A stretch of DNA of 19,204 nt from DRVV01 sp038868255 (GCA_038868255.1 JAWCTJ010000015.1:1-19204), one strand, 5' to 3'; positions 1 to 7,340 are shown, counted from the first letter of the stretch. Notes: generated by a model not told the origin, from the letters alone. Numbers and translations are program-made.

Positions 1-1
1 A

Positions 2-484
2 CTATATCTGCAACCCTTTACAAGAGAAAAAGCAACAGAATTCCTAAGAAAAGGATTCCAAGAATACCGAGAACCTGTAAAAGAATCGGAGATAAACGAG
101 GCTGTTGAAAAGCTGGATGGCATCCCAGGTTGGCTAACCCTATATGGAAATAACGCTGCAGTCCAAAAAATGCCTCACGACAAAGCACTACAGGAAACAA
201 TAATAGAGGGCACAAAAATAGTTAAAGACGAACTTGAACACTTTCTAGAGGGAAGAGACAGAACACTTTACATAACAACCCTTAAAGTCACAGCTATATC
301 AGCCCGCTGGAAAGAAATAAAGAACGCAATAGAAGCACGAAAAGGCTCATCAGTTAACGATGCAACAATACAGAACATAATAGAAAACCTAAAGGCAGCA
401 ATGCTAATAGAAGAGCACGAAGGGGTATATACGGTCAAAGACCCGATGCTAAAAACCCTACTGCTAACTTCACAAATTACTTAA
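2..484 (+). CDS. Archaeal AAA-type ATPase, C-terminal part (5' end outside window)
   Basis: The reading frame is open from base 2 and ends at TAA 482-484, giving 160 residues of a protein that begins left of the window. An internal ATG at 170 is not the real start, because the frame upstream of it reads as family-typical sequence. The visible part contains the stretch FLRKGFQEY followed by LDGIPGWLTLYG, a signature I know from the lid region of the archaeal ATPase family (ATPase_2, PF01637). After it comes a region of about 80 residues with helix-rich, winged-helix-like character (TTLKVTAISARW, then IQNIIENLKAAMLIEEHEGVYTVKDP). The nucleotide-binding Walker motifs would lie upstream and cannot be seen. 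Members of this family are STAND-like P-loop NTPases of mostly unknown cellular role, often in variable genome regions. No partner gene is visible. Family assignment is fairly sure; function is unknown. Confidence 0.75.
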   Translation, partial: LYLQPFTREKATEFLRKGFQEYREPVKESEINEAVEKLDGIPGWLTLYGNNAAVQKMPHDKALQETIIEGTKIVKDELEHFLEGRDRTLYITTLKVTAISARWKEIKNAIEARKGSSVNDATIQNIIENLKAAMLIEEHEGVYTVKDPMLKTLLLTSQIT

Positions 485-862
485 CAGGGTTAAGCACTTA
501 AGACACACTAACACGGAAAACATATCTCTTAAAAACTAACGCCACGTCTATTGTAAAACGCAAATCCAAATCGAGCCTCAAGGTTTATTCCGCTATTTGC
601 GGCGAACAAGGATAAGGAAAATTCGAGAGATATAGAAAAAGGGGGAGGCGCGGGAGAGATCACCAATGGTCGTTGTTCCATGTTAGAATCCCGGCGGCCG
701 CACCATAATTTGGACGAGATGCATGTTTTATCCTATTTTCGTCCTGATGCATCTAATAAGCTATGAGTCCCCATTTCACCCCGAAGGTTAATGTAAATTG
801 CTTTAATGCGTTAGGGCGAAAAATAACCATGATCCTACAATTTTAAGCCTACTTTTAATCTT
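485..862. other. Non-coding stretch between the ATPase and the membrane-protein gene
   Basis: No open frame with coding character is seen on either strand. The first 130 bases are AT-rich. A GC-rich block at about 643-705 contains short complementary segments (CGGGA near 653 with TCCCG near 689, ATGG near 666 with CCAT near 678) that could form a small stem. A second inverted repeat, GGACGA at 712-717 with TCGTCC at 739-744, encloses 21 bases, and ATGCAT occurs twice (719-724 and 747-752). None matches an RNA class I recognise. It may be a long upstream regulatory region for the gene at 959 or the eroded end of something older. Confidence 0.35.
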
Positions 863-885
863 ATGTGATTTACTGAGCGTCACAT
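863..885. promoter_or_regulatory. Perfect dyad just upstream of the TATA box, possible operator
   Basis: ATGTGA (863-868) and TCACAT (880-885) are perfect inverted arms around 11 bases and end 7 bases before the TATA-like element of the membrane-protein gene. Such placement is typical of an archaeal activator site, or of a repressor that blocks TBP/TFB. A regulator binding here is inferred from symmetry and position only. Confidence 0.35.
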
Positions 886-892
886 GGGAAAA

Positions 893-900
893 TTTTATTA
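893..900 (+). promoter_or_regulatory. TATA box for the S-component-like gene
   Basis: TTTTATTA lies about 25-30 bases before a likely transcription start near 922-927. This makes an upstream ATG at 920 an improbable start and supports the GTG at 959, which has its own ribosome binding site. Confidence 0.5.
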
Positions 901-958
901 AGTTGTGTAGAAAATTACAATGCAATTCAAAAATTTGCAATGTTTATGGAGGGGTAAT

Positions 959-1921
959 GTGAAATTATCCTCGCGTGAGATTGCGTTAACAGCAACCTTC
1001 GCCGCTCTCTCATGGATCGCATCCAAGTTTGTGCCCGGTGTACCAATAATAGGCGCTGAGGGTTCAAAAATAAGCTGGGATGTTTCGCTGGCGCCCATAT
1101 ACGGCATAATAATTGGTCCATATCTGGGGTTTCTGGCAGCTTTAATCGGCGGTTTGGTGGCTGCCGGAAGCCTCTTCACAGTTTTCACGTCCTTCTGCAC
1201 TGGGGTTTCAGCGTTCGTGGCTGGGATGCTGGCTGACAGGGAGAGGAAGCCCTACGGATGGGTTCTATCAGCCGCGGTTATAGCTGTGCTTCTGGCCGGA
1301 TGGTACTCAACAGAAGTCGGGCGTGCAGCGCCTTTCTACACTGTCCTTCACGTAGCTGGACTGCTGATGGCAATTTCAGCAAGGGAATGGATCGCTGACA
1401 GAATAGCTGAAGGAAAGGCTGAAAACTCTATTGCGAGGAAATTAAATGCAAGGCCCATAACGTTAGGCGTAGTTTGCCTGTTCGCTGGGGCCGTGGTATA
1501 CACTCGCCATGAGGCCTTATTGAAAATTGCAGGTGCAACAGAGATCGCAAGCGGCGTTCTATCGTTTATGGCATATGCGATGTTGATACTTGGATTTCTC
1601 TCAGCAATTTACGGCGTTTTCAACTGGATTAGACCTGGGTTTGTAACGGCCATAGCCCTAGCATGCTACTGCGGCATAATTGCGGATCACATGCTTGGAA
1701 ACCTAATATTTCTAGGCATGATCAACGTGGTGGCGCCAGCCCTAAAGGAACTTCCAGCGGAAGGCTTAGCAGGAATATTCATGGGGGTTCTTCCAATAAC
1801 CGTTGCGGAGAGGGTCTTATTCACCGCCATCGCCACAGTAATCGCGGTTGCGCTTCTGCCAACCCTGCGCATGGCAGGAATTGCTTACAAGAAACCGTCG
1901 GGCCAAGAGGAGCGCACCTAA
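959..1921 (+). CDS. Multi-pass membrane protein, ECF transporter S-component-like
   Basis: A 320-residue, very hydrophobic protein with roughly eight likely membrane segments. The N-terminal half (LSSREIALTATFAALSWIAS, then SLAPIYGIIIGPYLGFLAALIGG) resembles substrate-binding S components of energy-coupling factor vitamin and metal transporters, which work with separate A/A'/T energising subunits. None of those is encoded in this window, so it may share a module encoded elsewhere. At 320 residues it is longer than the usual S component (about 170-220). A basic, charged loop near residues 135-165 seems to separate two membrane halves. I chose GTG 959 over ATG 920 because a strong GGAGGGG (948-954) sits just before it and the TATA box at 893 would place transcript initiation at or after 920. 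The substrate cannot be told. The S-component call is from sequence feel, so another permease type is possible. Confidence 0.5.
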   Translation: MKLSSREIALTATFAALSWIASKFVPGVPIIGAEGSKISWDVSLAPIYGIIIGPYLGFLAALIGGLVAAGSLFTVFTSFCTGVSAFVAGMLADRERKPYGWVLSAAVIAVLLAGWYSTEVGRAAPFYTVLHVAGLLMAISAREWIADRIAEGKAENSIARKLNARPITLGVVCLFAGAVVYTRHEALLKIAGATEIASGVLSFMAYAMLILGFLSAIYGVFNWIRPGFVTAIALACYCGIIADHMLGNLIFLGMINVVAPALKELPAEGLAGIFMGVLPITVAERVLFTAIATVIAVALLPTLRMAGIAYKKPSGQEERT

Positions 1922-1929
1922 AGGGATCC

Positions 1930-1947
1930 TCCTCATAAACATGAGGA
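1930..1947 (+). terminator. Hairpin 8 bases after the membrane-protein stop
   Basis: TCCTCAT (1930-1936) and ATGAGGA (1941-1947) form a perfect 7-bp stem with an AAAC loop. No T-tract follows, so it may mark or protect the 3' end of the transcript rather than act as a true terminator. Confidence 0.3.
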
Positions 1948-2062
1948 TGTACTGCCACGCAGAATCATTTCCCCATTATTTCAATATGCAAAATCTGAAG
2001 CCTAACGAAATATGCTGCTCCAGACGGGGATAAGCTTTGTTCTAGAGGCTCTTCATGCGAGG

Positions 2063-2070
2063 TTTATATA
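2063..2070 (+). promoter_or_regulatory. TATA box of the rsmH operon
   Basis: TTTATATA lies 43 bases before the TTG start of rsmH. A transcript starting near 2092 would have a 5' leader of about 20 bases that includes GGGAG at 2098-2102, a suitable ribosome binding site. Confidence 0.6.
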
Positions 2071-2112
2071 TGGCTTAAAGGGTATCCTTCTCTCGCCGGG
2101 AGCGTTTAATAA

Positions 2113-2991
2113 TTGCATTTTCCAGTGATGCTTGATGAGGTTATTCGCTTTCTAGACCCCAAGCCCGGGGAGAACTTTGTAGACTGCACCGTTGGCGAGG
2201 GTGGACATGCACTGGCTATTCTGGATAGAAACCGCCCTGACGGGCGTGTTTTAGGCATAGACCTCAGCCCCGAAGTCCTGCAGAGACTAAGGGCTGCTGT
2301 GGAGGGAACGGATTACGCTGGTAGACTTCTACTGGTGCATGGAAATTTCTCGAACTTAAAATCAATTGTTGATAATTGCGGTTTCAGTATGATTTCAGGT
2401 GTGCTATTTGATTTAGGATTTTCAGCGTGGCATATTGAGCAAAGCGGGCGTGGTTTTTCACTTTGGAGAGATGAGCCCTTAGATATGAGATATGATCCGC
2501 AGGGCTCTCTCACCGCTGAGGCTATACTTAACTTCTGGAGCGTAAAGGACATTGAGAGGATTTTGAGGGTCTATGGTGAGGAGCGTTTCTACAGGCGTAT
2601 AGCAAGGGAAATAGTTACTTCTCGGCCGCTGAAGACAACCATGGACCTTGTGATGGCTGTGGAGAGGGCGACGCCCCGATGGTATCATAGGCGAAGGATA
2701 CATTTCGCAACGCGAACTTTCCAGGCTTTGAGAATAGCTGTGAACAACGAGCTTGAGAACCTGAAAACGGCTCTACCCCAAGCCTTAGAGGTGCTGGATA
2801 GGGGTGGAAGACTCATCGTCCTATCCTTTCACTCCCTCGAAGACAGAATAGTTAAGAATTTCATGAAAGCCAAGGCAGAGGAGGGACTGCTTAAAGTGCT
2901 TACAAAGAAGCCCCTTAGCCCCTCCATGATGGAGGTTAAAAGGAACCCGCGTTCAAGATCCGCTAGGCTGAGGGCTGCTGTAAAACTATAA
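2113..2991 (+). CDS. rsmH: 16S rRNA (cytosine-N4-)-methyltransferase RsmH (MraW)
   Basis: In bacteria RsmH adds the N4 methyl group to C1402 in the decoding site of 16S rRNA, using S-adenosylmethionine. This 292-residue protein carries the family hallmarks along its whole length: FPVMLDEV at the N-terminus, the SAM-binding DCTVGEGGHA (24-33) and GIDLSPEVL (48-56), LFDLGFSAWHIE (98-109) with RGFSLW and PLDMRYDP, YGEERFYRRIAREIV, ATRTFQALRIAVNNEL (199-214), LSFHSLEDRIVK (237-248) and the basic tail NPRSRSARLR. Length is close to the bacterial norm (about 300). The usual proline in IHPATRTFQ is phenylalanine here. The start is TTG 2113, because TAA directly precedes it in frame and GGGAG lies 10 bases upstream. 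It heads an operon with two more RNA-modification genes, the next ATG touching its stop codon. RsmH is ordinarily bacterial, so its presence beside archaeal genes is notable. Confidence 0.93.
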   Translation: MHFPVMLDEVIRFLDPKPGENFVDCTVGEGGHALAILDRNRPDGRVLGIDLSPEVLQRLRAAVEGTDYAGRLLLVHGNFSNLKSIVDNCGFSMISGVLFDLGFSAWHIEQSGRGFSLWRDEPLDMRYDPQGSLTAEAILNFWSVKDIERILRVYGEERFYRRIAREIVTSRPLKTTMDLVMAVERATPRWYHRRRIHFATRTFQALRIAVNNELENLKTALPQALEVLDRGGRLIVLSFHSLEDRIVKNFMKAKAEEGLLKVLTKKPLSPSMMEVKRNPRSRSARLRAAVKL

Positions 2992-3906
2992 ATGGTGGTT
3001 TCCATGTCCTGCGCAATGTCTCAGAGGGATTTCTTCATTCAACGCTACCGCGAAATGGGTTGGCATTATAGAGAACCCCGAGTGAAACAGGCGATAAGAG
3101 TTAACACCATGAACATTGATGAAGAAAAGCTTGTTAATAGGCTTGAAGGCCTTGGTTTTAGGCTTCAGAGAATTCCTTTCTTGAAAAGCGGCTACTGGGT
3201 TACCGAGGCGAAGTTCTCCATAGGCGCCGCAATGGAGTACCTGCTGGGCTACTATTCCATACAGGAGGCGGCAGCCCAAATTCCCGCATCCCTATTCACA
3301 GATTTGAAGGGCAAAAAGGTTCTTGATGCCTGTGCAGCTCCAGGTGGAAAAACCGTGCAATTAGCCAACCTCATGGAGGGCACAGGTGTGATTGTGGCCT
3401 TAGATGTAAAGCGAAGCCGCATCCAAGCCCTCAGAAACCAGCTGGAACGATGCAGAGTCGGCAACGCTATGGTTTATCAGCTTGACGCTAGAAAAGCCTC
3501 AAGACTTGGTTTAAAGTTTGACAGGATACTGCTTGATGTTCCCTGCTCCGGAAACTTCGCTACAGACAAGGAATGGTTCCGAAGGAGGACAATGCGGGAT
3601 ATACTGCGAAACTCAAAAATCCAAAGGGAAATACTCGCCGAAGCCGCCAGGATCCTTAAGGACGATGGGGAAATCATCTACTCAACATGTTCACTGGAGC
3701 CTGAGGAGAACGAGTTCAACATAGACTGGGCTGTGAAGAACCTGAACCTTGAGGTTATAGATGTGGAAGCCCACGGTGAAAGGGCTAAAACAGAAATCTT
3801 CGGCGAGAAGCTCTCAGAATCCATCGCGGGCTGTAGGCGTATATGGCCAGGGGAAACCCAGGGCTTCTTCCTGTGTAAGCTAAGGAAAGCCGAGGGGACA
3901 GGATGA
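2992..3906 (+). CDS. NOP2/Sun (RsmB/RsmF)-family RNA m5C methyltransferase
   Basis: A 304-residue SAM-dependent RNA cytosine-C5 methyltransferase. Motif I is DACAAPGGKT (112-121), LDVK (137-140) is the SAM-contact strand, LDVPCSGN (181-188) holds the motif IV cysteine C185, and YSTCSLEPEENE (230-241) holds the motif VI cysteine C233. In this family one cysteine makes the covalent bond to C6 of the target cytosine and the other helps release the product, so both catalytic residues are present. The N-terminal 100 residues (IRVNTMN, then YYSIQEAAAQIPA) match the usual PRE/NSUN start. The ATG at 2992 follows the rsmH stop directly; downstream ATGs at 3004 and 3016 are alternatives. The gene overlaps the next by ATGA. 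The target, rRNA or tRNA, cannot be told from sequence, but the operon with rsmH and a NIP7-like gene favours rRNA. Confidence 0.9.
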   Translation: MVVSMSCAMSQRDFFIQRYREMGWHYREPRVKQAIRVNTMNIDEEKLVNRLEGLGFRLQRIPFLKSGYWVTEAKFSIGAAMEYLLGYYSIQEAAAQIPASLFTDLKGKKVLDACAAPGGKTVQLANLMEGTGVIVALDVKRSRIQALRNQLERCRVGNAMVYQLDARKASRLGLKFDRILLDVPCSGNFATDKEWFRRRTMRDILRNSKIQREILAEAARILKDDGEIIYSTCSLEPEENEFNIDWAVKNLNLEVIDVEAHGERAKTEIFGEKLSESIAGCRRIWPGETQGFFLCKLRKAEGTG

Positions 3907-4382
3907 ACATGGAGGTAGCGCTGAATAAATTCCTGAGGCAGTTAGGCGCGGAAAGAGCTCTCCATGGGAAAACGGTTACGGAGAGAAATGGGGAGTTTTT
4001 CCTGCTAAACCCTGATGTGAAGGAGTTTTCCGAAAAGAACCCTTGCTGGTGTCATGCGGGAATTTACCTCGGAAAAGTCAGGGATAAACGTTTCACTCCG
4101 AGCTTTCCACTGTTATTTATGATCGCGGAGAAAGCCAAAAACAAGGTGATTGTGGATGATAAATCCGCATGGCTTTTCATATGCGGGAGGGACATATTCA
4201 AACAGGGCGTAATATGGGTGTCAGGCTCCATGAGGAGGGGCTCCTATATGCTTGTGCTTAACAAGTACGGCGAGTGCTTGGGCCTTGGCAGAATAATTAA
4301 AAGCCTTGATGAGGCATCAGAGGGCGCTGTGGTCAAGAACATCCTTGACCTAGGAGATTTCCTGCGGAGAGAAAAAGCCTAA
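3903..4382 (+). CDS. NIP7-like PUA-domain RNA-binding protein
   Basis: A 159-residue protein with no catalytic motif. The C-terminal half (about 80-155) resembles a PUA RNA-binding domain: SAWLFICGRDIFKQGV, then LVLNKYGECLGLGRI and DLGDFLRRE, which line up with the NIP7 pattern (FLYGNHV, then VYSMSDVPLGFG and DVGEYLR). The N-terminal part has the NIP7-like GIYLGKVRDKRFTPSF followed by AEKAKNKV. NIP7 proteins take part in ribosome biogenesis, and in eukaryotes NIP7 works with the m5C methyltransferase NOP2. Here the gene starts inside the stop of a NOP2/Sun methyltransferase (ATGA overlap at 3903-3906), so translational coupling and a shared job are likely. It could equally be seen as a split-off version of the C-terminal RNA-binding domain found on bacterial RsmF. 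A second ATG at 3909 is an alternative start. Its stop codon overlaps the stop of the convergent hisS. Confidence 0.75.
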   Translation: MNMEVALNKFLRQLGAERALHGKTVTERNGEFFLLNPDVKEFSEKNPCWCHAGIYLGKVRDKRFTPSFPLLFMIAEKAKNKVIVDDKSAWLFICGRDIFKQGVIWVSGSMRRGSYMLVLNKYGECLGLGRIIKSLDEASEGAVVKNILDLGDFLRREKA

Positions 4383-5671
4383 AGCCCTAAATCCTTCAAA
4401 ATTTTAGCCAAATCTCCAATCTTGACAATCCGCTGCTCCTTCTTACGCATATCCCTAAGCACGACAGAGTTTTCCCTGAGCTCCTTCTCGCCCACAAGCA
4501 CCACATAGGGCACTTTCCTTCTGTCAGCATCCTCCAGAGCCTTCGTAACCCTTCTACCCATAACCTCCATCTCAGCCGGTATGCTCATGCTCCTCAGCGC
4601 CTCCGCTATTTTTACGCCTTCAGCTACAAGCGTTTCATTTGTAACGATCACGGCCACAGCATCGGCTTTATGCACTTCTAGAGGCGCATTTTGCTCCTGA
4701 ACTGCAAGCATTATCCTGTCAAGTCCATGGGCGACGCCCACGGCCGGCGTTGGCTCCCCTCCAAAAAGCTCCACAAGCCTGTCGTATCGTCCTCCACCAG
4801 CCAAGGCTATGTTCAGCTCTGGAACATAAACCTCAAATATCATGCCCGTGTAGTACTCCAGCCCACGGGCGAATCCCGCATCAATCGTCAAATTTAATGC
4901 CTGCGCATCTACAAGCTTCAGAATTTTGGCCAGATTCTTCACCGCCTCAGCAGCCTCTTTATAATCCCCTATCGCTTCCTCAATCTCGGCTAGGACGCTG
5001 TCTACGTTGTTTCCCCTTATCTCCACAATACCCTCAACGGTTTTCAAGCATCTCTCCGACGCCCCTGCATCCCTAAGCAGGCTTAGAGCTTCATCATGCA
5101 TTTTCTTATCCATAAGCTGTAATGCCCTATTCTGAGCCTCCTCAGCTACGCCTTCGCGGCGCAGCACACCCCTAAGGATTCCAATGTGGCTGACCTTGAA
5201 GACGTGGCCTTTAAGGCCCACAGCCTTCATGAGACGGTCTGTCAGGAGCAGCACTTCAGCGTCGGCCTCGGCTTTCTCGGAGCCCATGAGTTCGAAGTTT
5301 GACTGCCAAAATTCCCTAAAACGTCCTTTTTGAGGCTCGTCATAGCGGTATAAGCTTCCAATGCAGTAAAGCCTAAGAGGCTTAGGCTCGTTCCTCAGCG
5401 TCGCCGCCACAAGCCTTGCAACGGAAGCTGTGAATTCAGGTCTAAGGGCAACCATTCGGCCGCCAAGATCTTTGAAGGCGTACATTCTGGCGCGGACCTC
5501 TTCTCCAGCCTTCGCAGCCAATAGCTCATAGGGCTCCACAACAGGGGTTATGATCTCCCTATAACCATATAACTTGGCAACTTCTCTGGCTTTACCCTCA
5601 ATGCTTCTGAGAAGTCTAGTTTCTTCTGGCAGGAAATCCCTCATACCGCGCAGAGTCCTAAACTCTTCCAT
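4379..5671 (-). CDS. hisS: Histidyl-tRNA synthetase
   Basis: Class II aminoacyl-tRNA synthetase that charges tRNA-His with histidine using ATP, in the cytoplasm. The 430 residues fit the normal size. The start LRGMRDFLPEE is typical. Motif 1 lies around residues 35-50 and motif 2 around 104-127 (LYRYDEPQKGRFREF). The histidine-specific motif ARGLEYYTG is at 268-276, followed by LAGGGRYDRL (290-299), and motif 3 AVGVAHGLDRI is at 310-320. The C-terminal anticodon-binding domain runs from about 335 to the end (VPYVVLVGEKEL). The ATG at 5671 follows endA by 14 bases, with AGGTG about 8 bases upstream as ribosome binding site. It is the last gene of a minus-strand operon with mtnA and endA, and its TAG overlaps the TAA of the convergent NIP7-like gene. 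Confidence 0.95.
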   Translation of the reverse strand: MEEFRTLRGMRDFLPEETRLLRSIEGKAREVAKLYGYREIITPVVEPYELLAAKAGEEVRARMYAFKDLGGRMVALRPEFTASVARLVAATLRNEPKPLRLYCIGSLYRYDEPQKGRFREFWQSNFELMGSEKAEADAEVLLLTDRLMKAVGLKGHVFKVSHIGILRGVLRREGVAEEAQNRALQLMDKKMHDEALSLLRDAGASERCLKTVEGIVEIRGNNVDSVLAEIEEAIGDYKEAAEAVKNLAKILKLVDAQALNLTIDAGFARGLEYYTGMIFEVYVPELNIALAGGGRYDRLVELFGGEPTPAVGVAHGLDRIMLAVQEQNAPLEVHKADAVAVIVTNETLVAEGVKIAEALRSMSIPAEMEVMGRRVTKALEDADRRKVPYVVLVGEKELRENSVVLRDMRKKEQRIVKIGDLAKILKDLGL

Positions 5672-5685
5672 TCCGCATACACCTA

Positions 5686-6240
5686 CTACTTTATATTCAA
5701 CTGTGAAACCGAGTAGTAGACTATTTCACCGCGGCGGCTCATCACCGCCAAAATCAACTCTTTCTTCAAATTTTGACACTGCTTCAGCACATGCGTCAAC
5801 TTTGCCAAATTGATGTTTTTGCCTTCCTGCAGTGTTAAAATCAGGTATTTCGCCGTGTCTTTACCATACTCGCCTCTTTCGTAAACCCTGAAATCTACGC
5901 TTAACCCGAATCCTCCGCGGACAACGTAGCCGCGGCTTCTAAGATCGCGGTAAACCATGTACTTCGTCCATATGTTCTCATCGGTTTCACCGGCGAAGTG
6001 CAGAAGATGGTCAAAAGTGACGTCTTTTCCTTCTTCATCTCTAACTCTGAGTAAACCTTTGTCTAAGAGGTAAAGGGCCTCGTAAAACTTCAGCAGAAGC
6101 CCACCATCATCCTTTATTCCGTAACCTCTGGATGAAAGCTCATCCGCGCTTGGTCCGGATTTTATCCTAACACCATTGTCAACGAGAACGCCCTCGTTAA
6201 CCGTTTCCCTAGGCTGCTCCTTTGCTTCACTATTACTCAT
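5686..6240 (-). CDS. endA: tRNA-splicing endonuclease subunit, probably structural (catalytic His replaced)
   Basis: A 184-residue member of the archaeal tRNA-intron endonuclease family, which cuts bulge-helix-bulge introns out of precursor tRNA and rRNA. The N-terminal domain (about 15-85) is followed by the nuclease fold: TKYMVYRDLRSRGYVVRGGF (92-111), DFRVYERG (116-123) with the usual catalytic tyrosine Y120, and LKKELILAVMSRRGEIVYYSV (158-178) with K159/K160 at the catalytic lysine. The catalytic histidine, normally first in an H-S/A-x-YL motif, is missing: the segment here is KDTAKYLI, putting threonine T129 in its place. This suggests the structural subunit of a heteromeric enzyme that needs a catalytic paralogue elsewhere in the genome. 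The length suits the short alpha/beta type rather than the fused form of about 340 residues. It starts 27 bases after mtnA with GGGAG as ribosome binding site and lies 14 bases before hisS. Family certain; the active or structural role is inference. Confidence 0.88.
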   Translation of the reverse strand: MSNSEAKEQPRETVNEGVLVDNGVRIKSGPSADELSSRGYGIKDDGGLLLKFYEALYLLDKGLLRVRDEEGKDVTFDHLLHFAGETDENIWTKYMVYRDLRSRGYVVRGGFGLSVDFRVYERGEYGKDTAKYLILTLQEGKNINLAKLTHVLKQCQNLKKELILAVMSRRGEIVYYSVSQLNIK

Positions 6241-6267
6241 CCTATGGCTCCCTTTCTATTTTGCACG

Positions 6268-7287
6268 TCAACCTTTTGCTCTAATCTTGTCAATGTCCTC
6301 CTTATATAGGATGCCATCCTCGCATATTATTGCGGTCACGTATTCGAGCGGTGTTATGTCGAAGGCTGGGTTAAGCACATCCACCCCTTCAGGAGCTATC
6401 CTCTCCCGCCCTATATGGGTAACTTCATGAGGGCTTCTCTCCTCTATTGTCACCTCCGCTGAGGTGCGGTTCAGGTCGAAGGTGGATTTGGGAGCAGCTA
6501 CATAAAATGGGATGTTGTGGCTTTTGGCTAGAACAGCTATCTGATACGTTCCAATCTTGTTTATAACTGCGTCCATAACGATTCTGTCAGCTCCCACGAT
6601 AACCTTGTCAACCATGCGCCTATGCATGACATATCCCACCATGGTGTCAGCTATCAGGGTGACAGGTATGCCGTCGCGCTTCAACTCATACGCTGTTAAA
6701 CGTGCACCTTGCAGCTTCGGCCTGGTCTCCGTTGCGATGACCCTTACCTTTTTGCCCTGCTCCACAGCTGCCCTAATCACTCCGAGGGCTGTACCATAAT
6801 CCACTGTGGCTAATGCGCCGGCATTACAATGTGTGAGAACAGTGTCCCCATCCTTTATCATGGCTGCGCCGTGCATGCCGATCCTACGGTTAACAGTTAC
6901 ATCCTCCTCAGCTATGGCCTTGGCTTCGGAAATTATGGCTGAAACCAGCTCCCTAACTTCGCCATGTGTCTCCACTATTTTTCCCAAGATCCTGTCTATA
7001 GCCCAGAAGAGATTAACCGCTGTTGGACGCGTTGCCCTGAGGGCATTGGCAGCCTTCTCCAACTCCACAACAAGTTCTTCCCTGTTTTTCGCCTTTGAAT
7101 GGTACGCTGCCAAAGCAAGCGCATAAGCCGCGGCGACTCCTATTACCGGTGCACCTCTTATCTTCATGGTTTTTATGGCCTCAGCCACATCCTCAAATGT
7201 CCGCAACTCCAAAAGTTCCATTTCCAGTGGAAGCTTAAGCTGGTTCACTGCAAGGACCACGCCGTCCCGCCATTCAATTGTACGCAC
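6268..7287 (-). CDS. mtnA: S-methyl-5-thioribose-1-phosphate isomerase (MtnA)
   Basis: A 339-residue aldose-ketose isomerase of the eIF2B-like superfamily. It converts methylthioribose 1-phosphate (or 5-deoxyribose 1-phosphate) to the ribulose form in salvage of methylthioadenosine left from SAM-dependent reactions. Visible motifs are KIRGAPVIGVAAAY (42-55), RPTAVNLFWAI (87-97), LTHCNAGALAT with catalytic C154, ETRPKLQGARLT (187-198), VGADRI with catalytic D234, NKIGTYQIAVLA (243-254) and the C-terminal ERSPHEVTHI and NPAFDITP, which favour MtnA over ribose-1,5-bisphosphate isomerase or a true aIF2B subunit. The usual NGD before the NKIGT motif is changed to VMDAVI. The start is GTG 7287, placed by a strong AGGAGG at 7296-7301. 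It is the first gene of the mtnA-endA-hisS operon and diverges from the gene at 7352 across a shared promoter region. Confidence 0.88.
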   Translation of the reverse strand: MRTIEWRDGVVLAVNQLKLPLEMELLELRTFEDVAEAIKTMKIRGAPVIGVAAAYALALAAYHSKAKNREELVVELEKAANALRATRPTAVNLFWAIDRILGKIVETHGEVRELVSAIISEAKAIAEEDVTVNRRIGMHGAAMIKDGDTVLTHCNAGALATVDYGTALGVIRAAVEQGKKVRVIATETRPKLQGARLTAYELKRDGIPVTLIADTMVGYVMHRRMVDKVIVGADRIVMDAVINKIGTYQIAVLAKSHNIPFYVAAPKSTFDLNRTSAEVTIEERSPHEVTHIGRERIAPEGVDVLNPAFDITPLEYVTAIICEDGILYKEDIDKIRAKG

Positions 7288-7322
7288 AACCTGTGCCTCC
7301 TAAACGTTTTATCCATGTTCGG

Positions 7323-7340
7323 TATAAATCTATTATACGG
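7323..7340. promoter_or_regulatory. Compact divergent promoter between mtnA and the HhH-GPD gene
   Basis: Only 64 bases separate the two starts. On the plus strand TATAAATC (7323-7330) sits 22-29 bases before the TTG at 7352, which predicts an almost leaderless mRNA. On the minus strand CGTATAATAG (about 7331-7339) or TTTATA (7323-7328) could serve mtnA, leaving room for the AGGAGG at 7296-7301. The TATA elements overlap or abut, so initiation in one direction may compete with the other. Confidence 0.5.

Noticed and set aside
170..484. A complete small gene starting at ATG 170
   Set aside because: The frame is open back to base 2 and the upstream residues match the archaeal ATPase family, so this is an internal methionine.
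686..705. A string resembling a tRNA 3' end: GAATC, CCGGC, GGCCGC, then ACCA
   Set aside because: No matching 5' acceptor strand, T-stem 5' strand or anticodon arm is found upstream, so it is not a tRNA gene. A relic is possible but unsupported.
712..744. Inverted repeat GGACGA/TCGTCC as a terminator of the ATPase gene
   Set aside because: It lies over 220 bases past the stop codon, has a 21-base loop and is not followed by a T-run.
920..958. ATG at 920 as the start of the membrane-protein gene
   Set aside because: The TATA box at 893-900 would start transcription at or after this codon, and GGAGGGG at 948-954 fits GTG 959.
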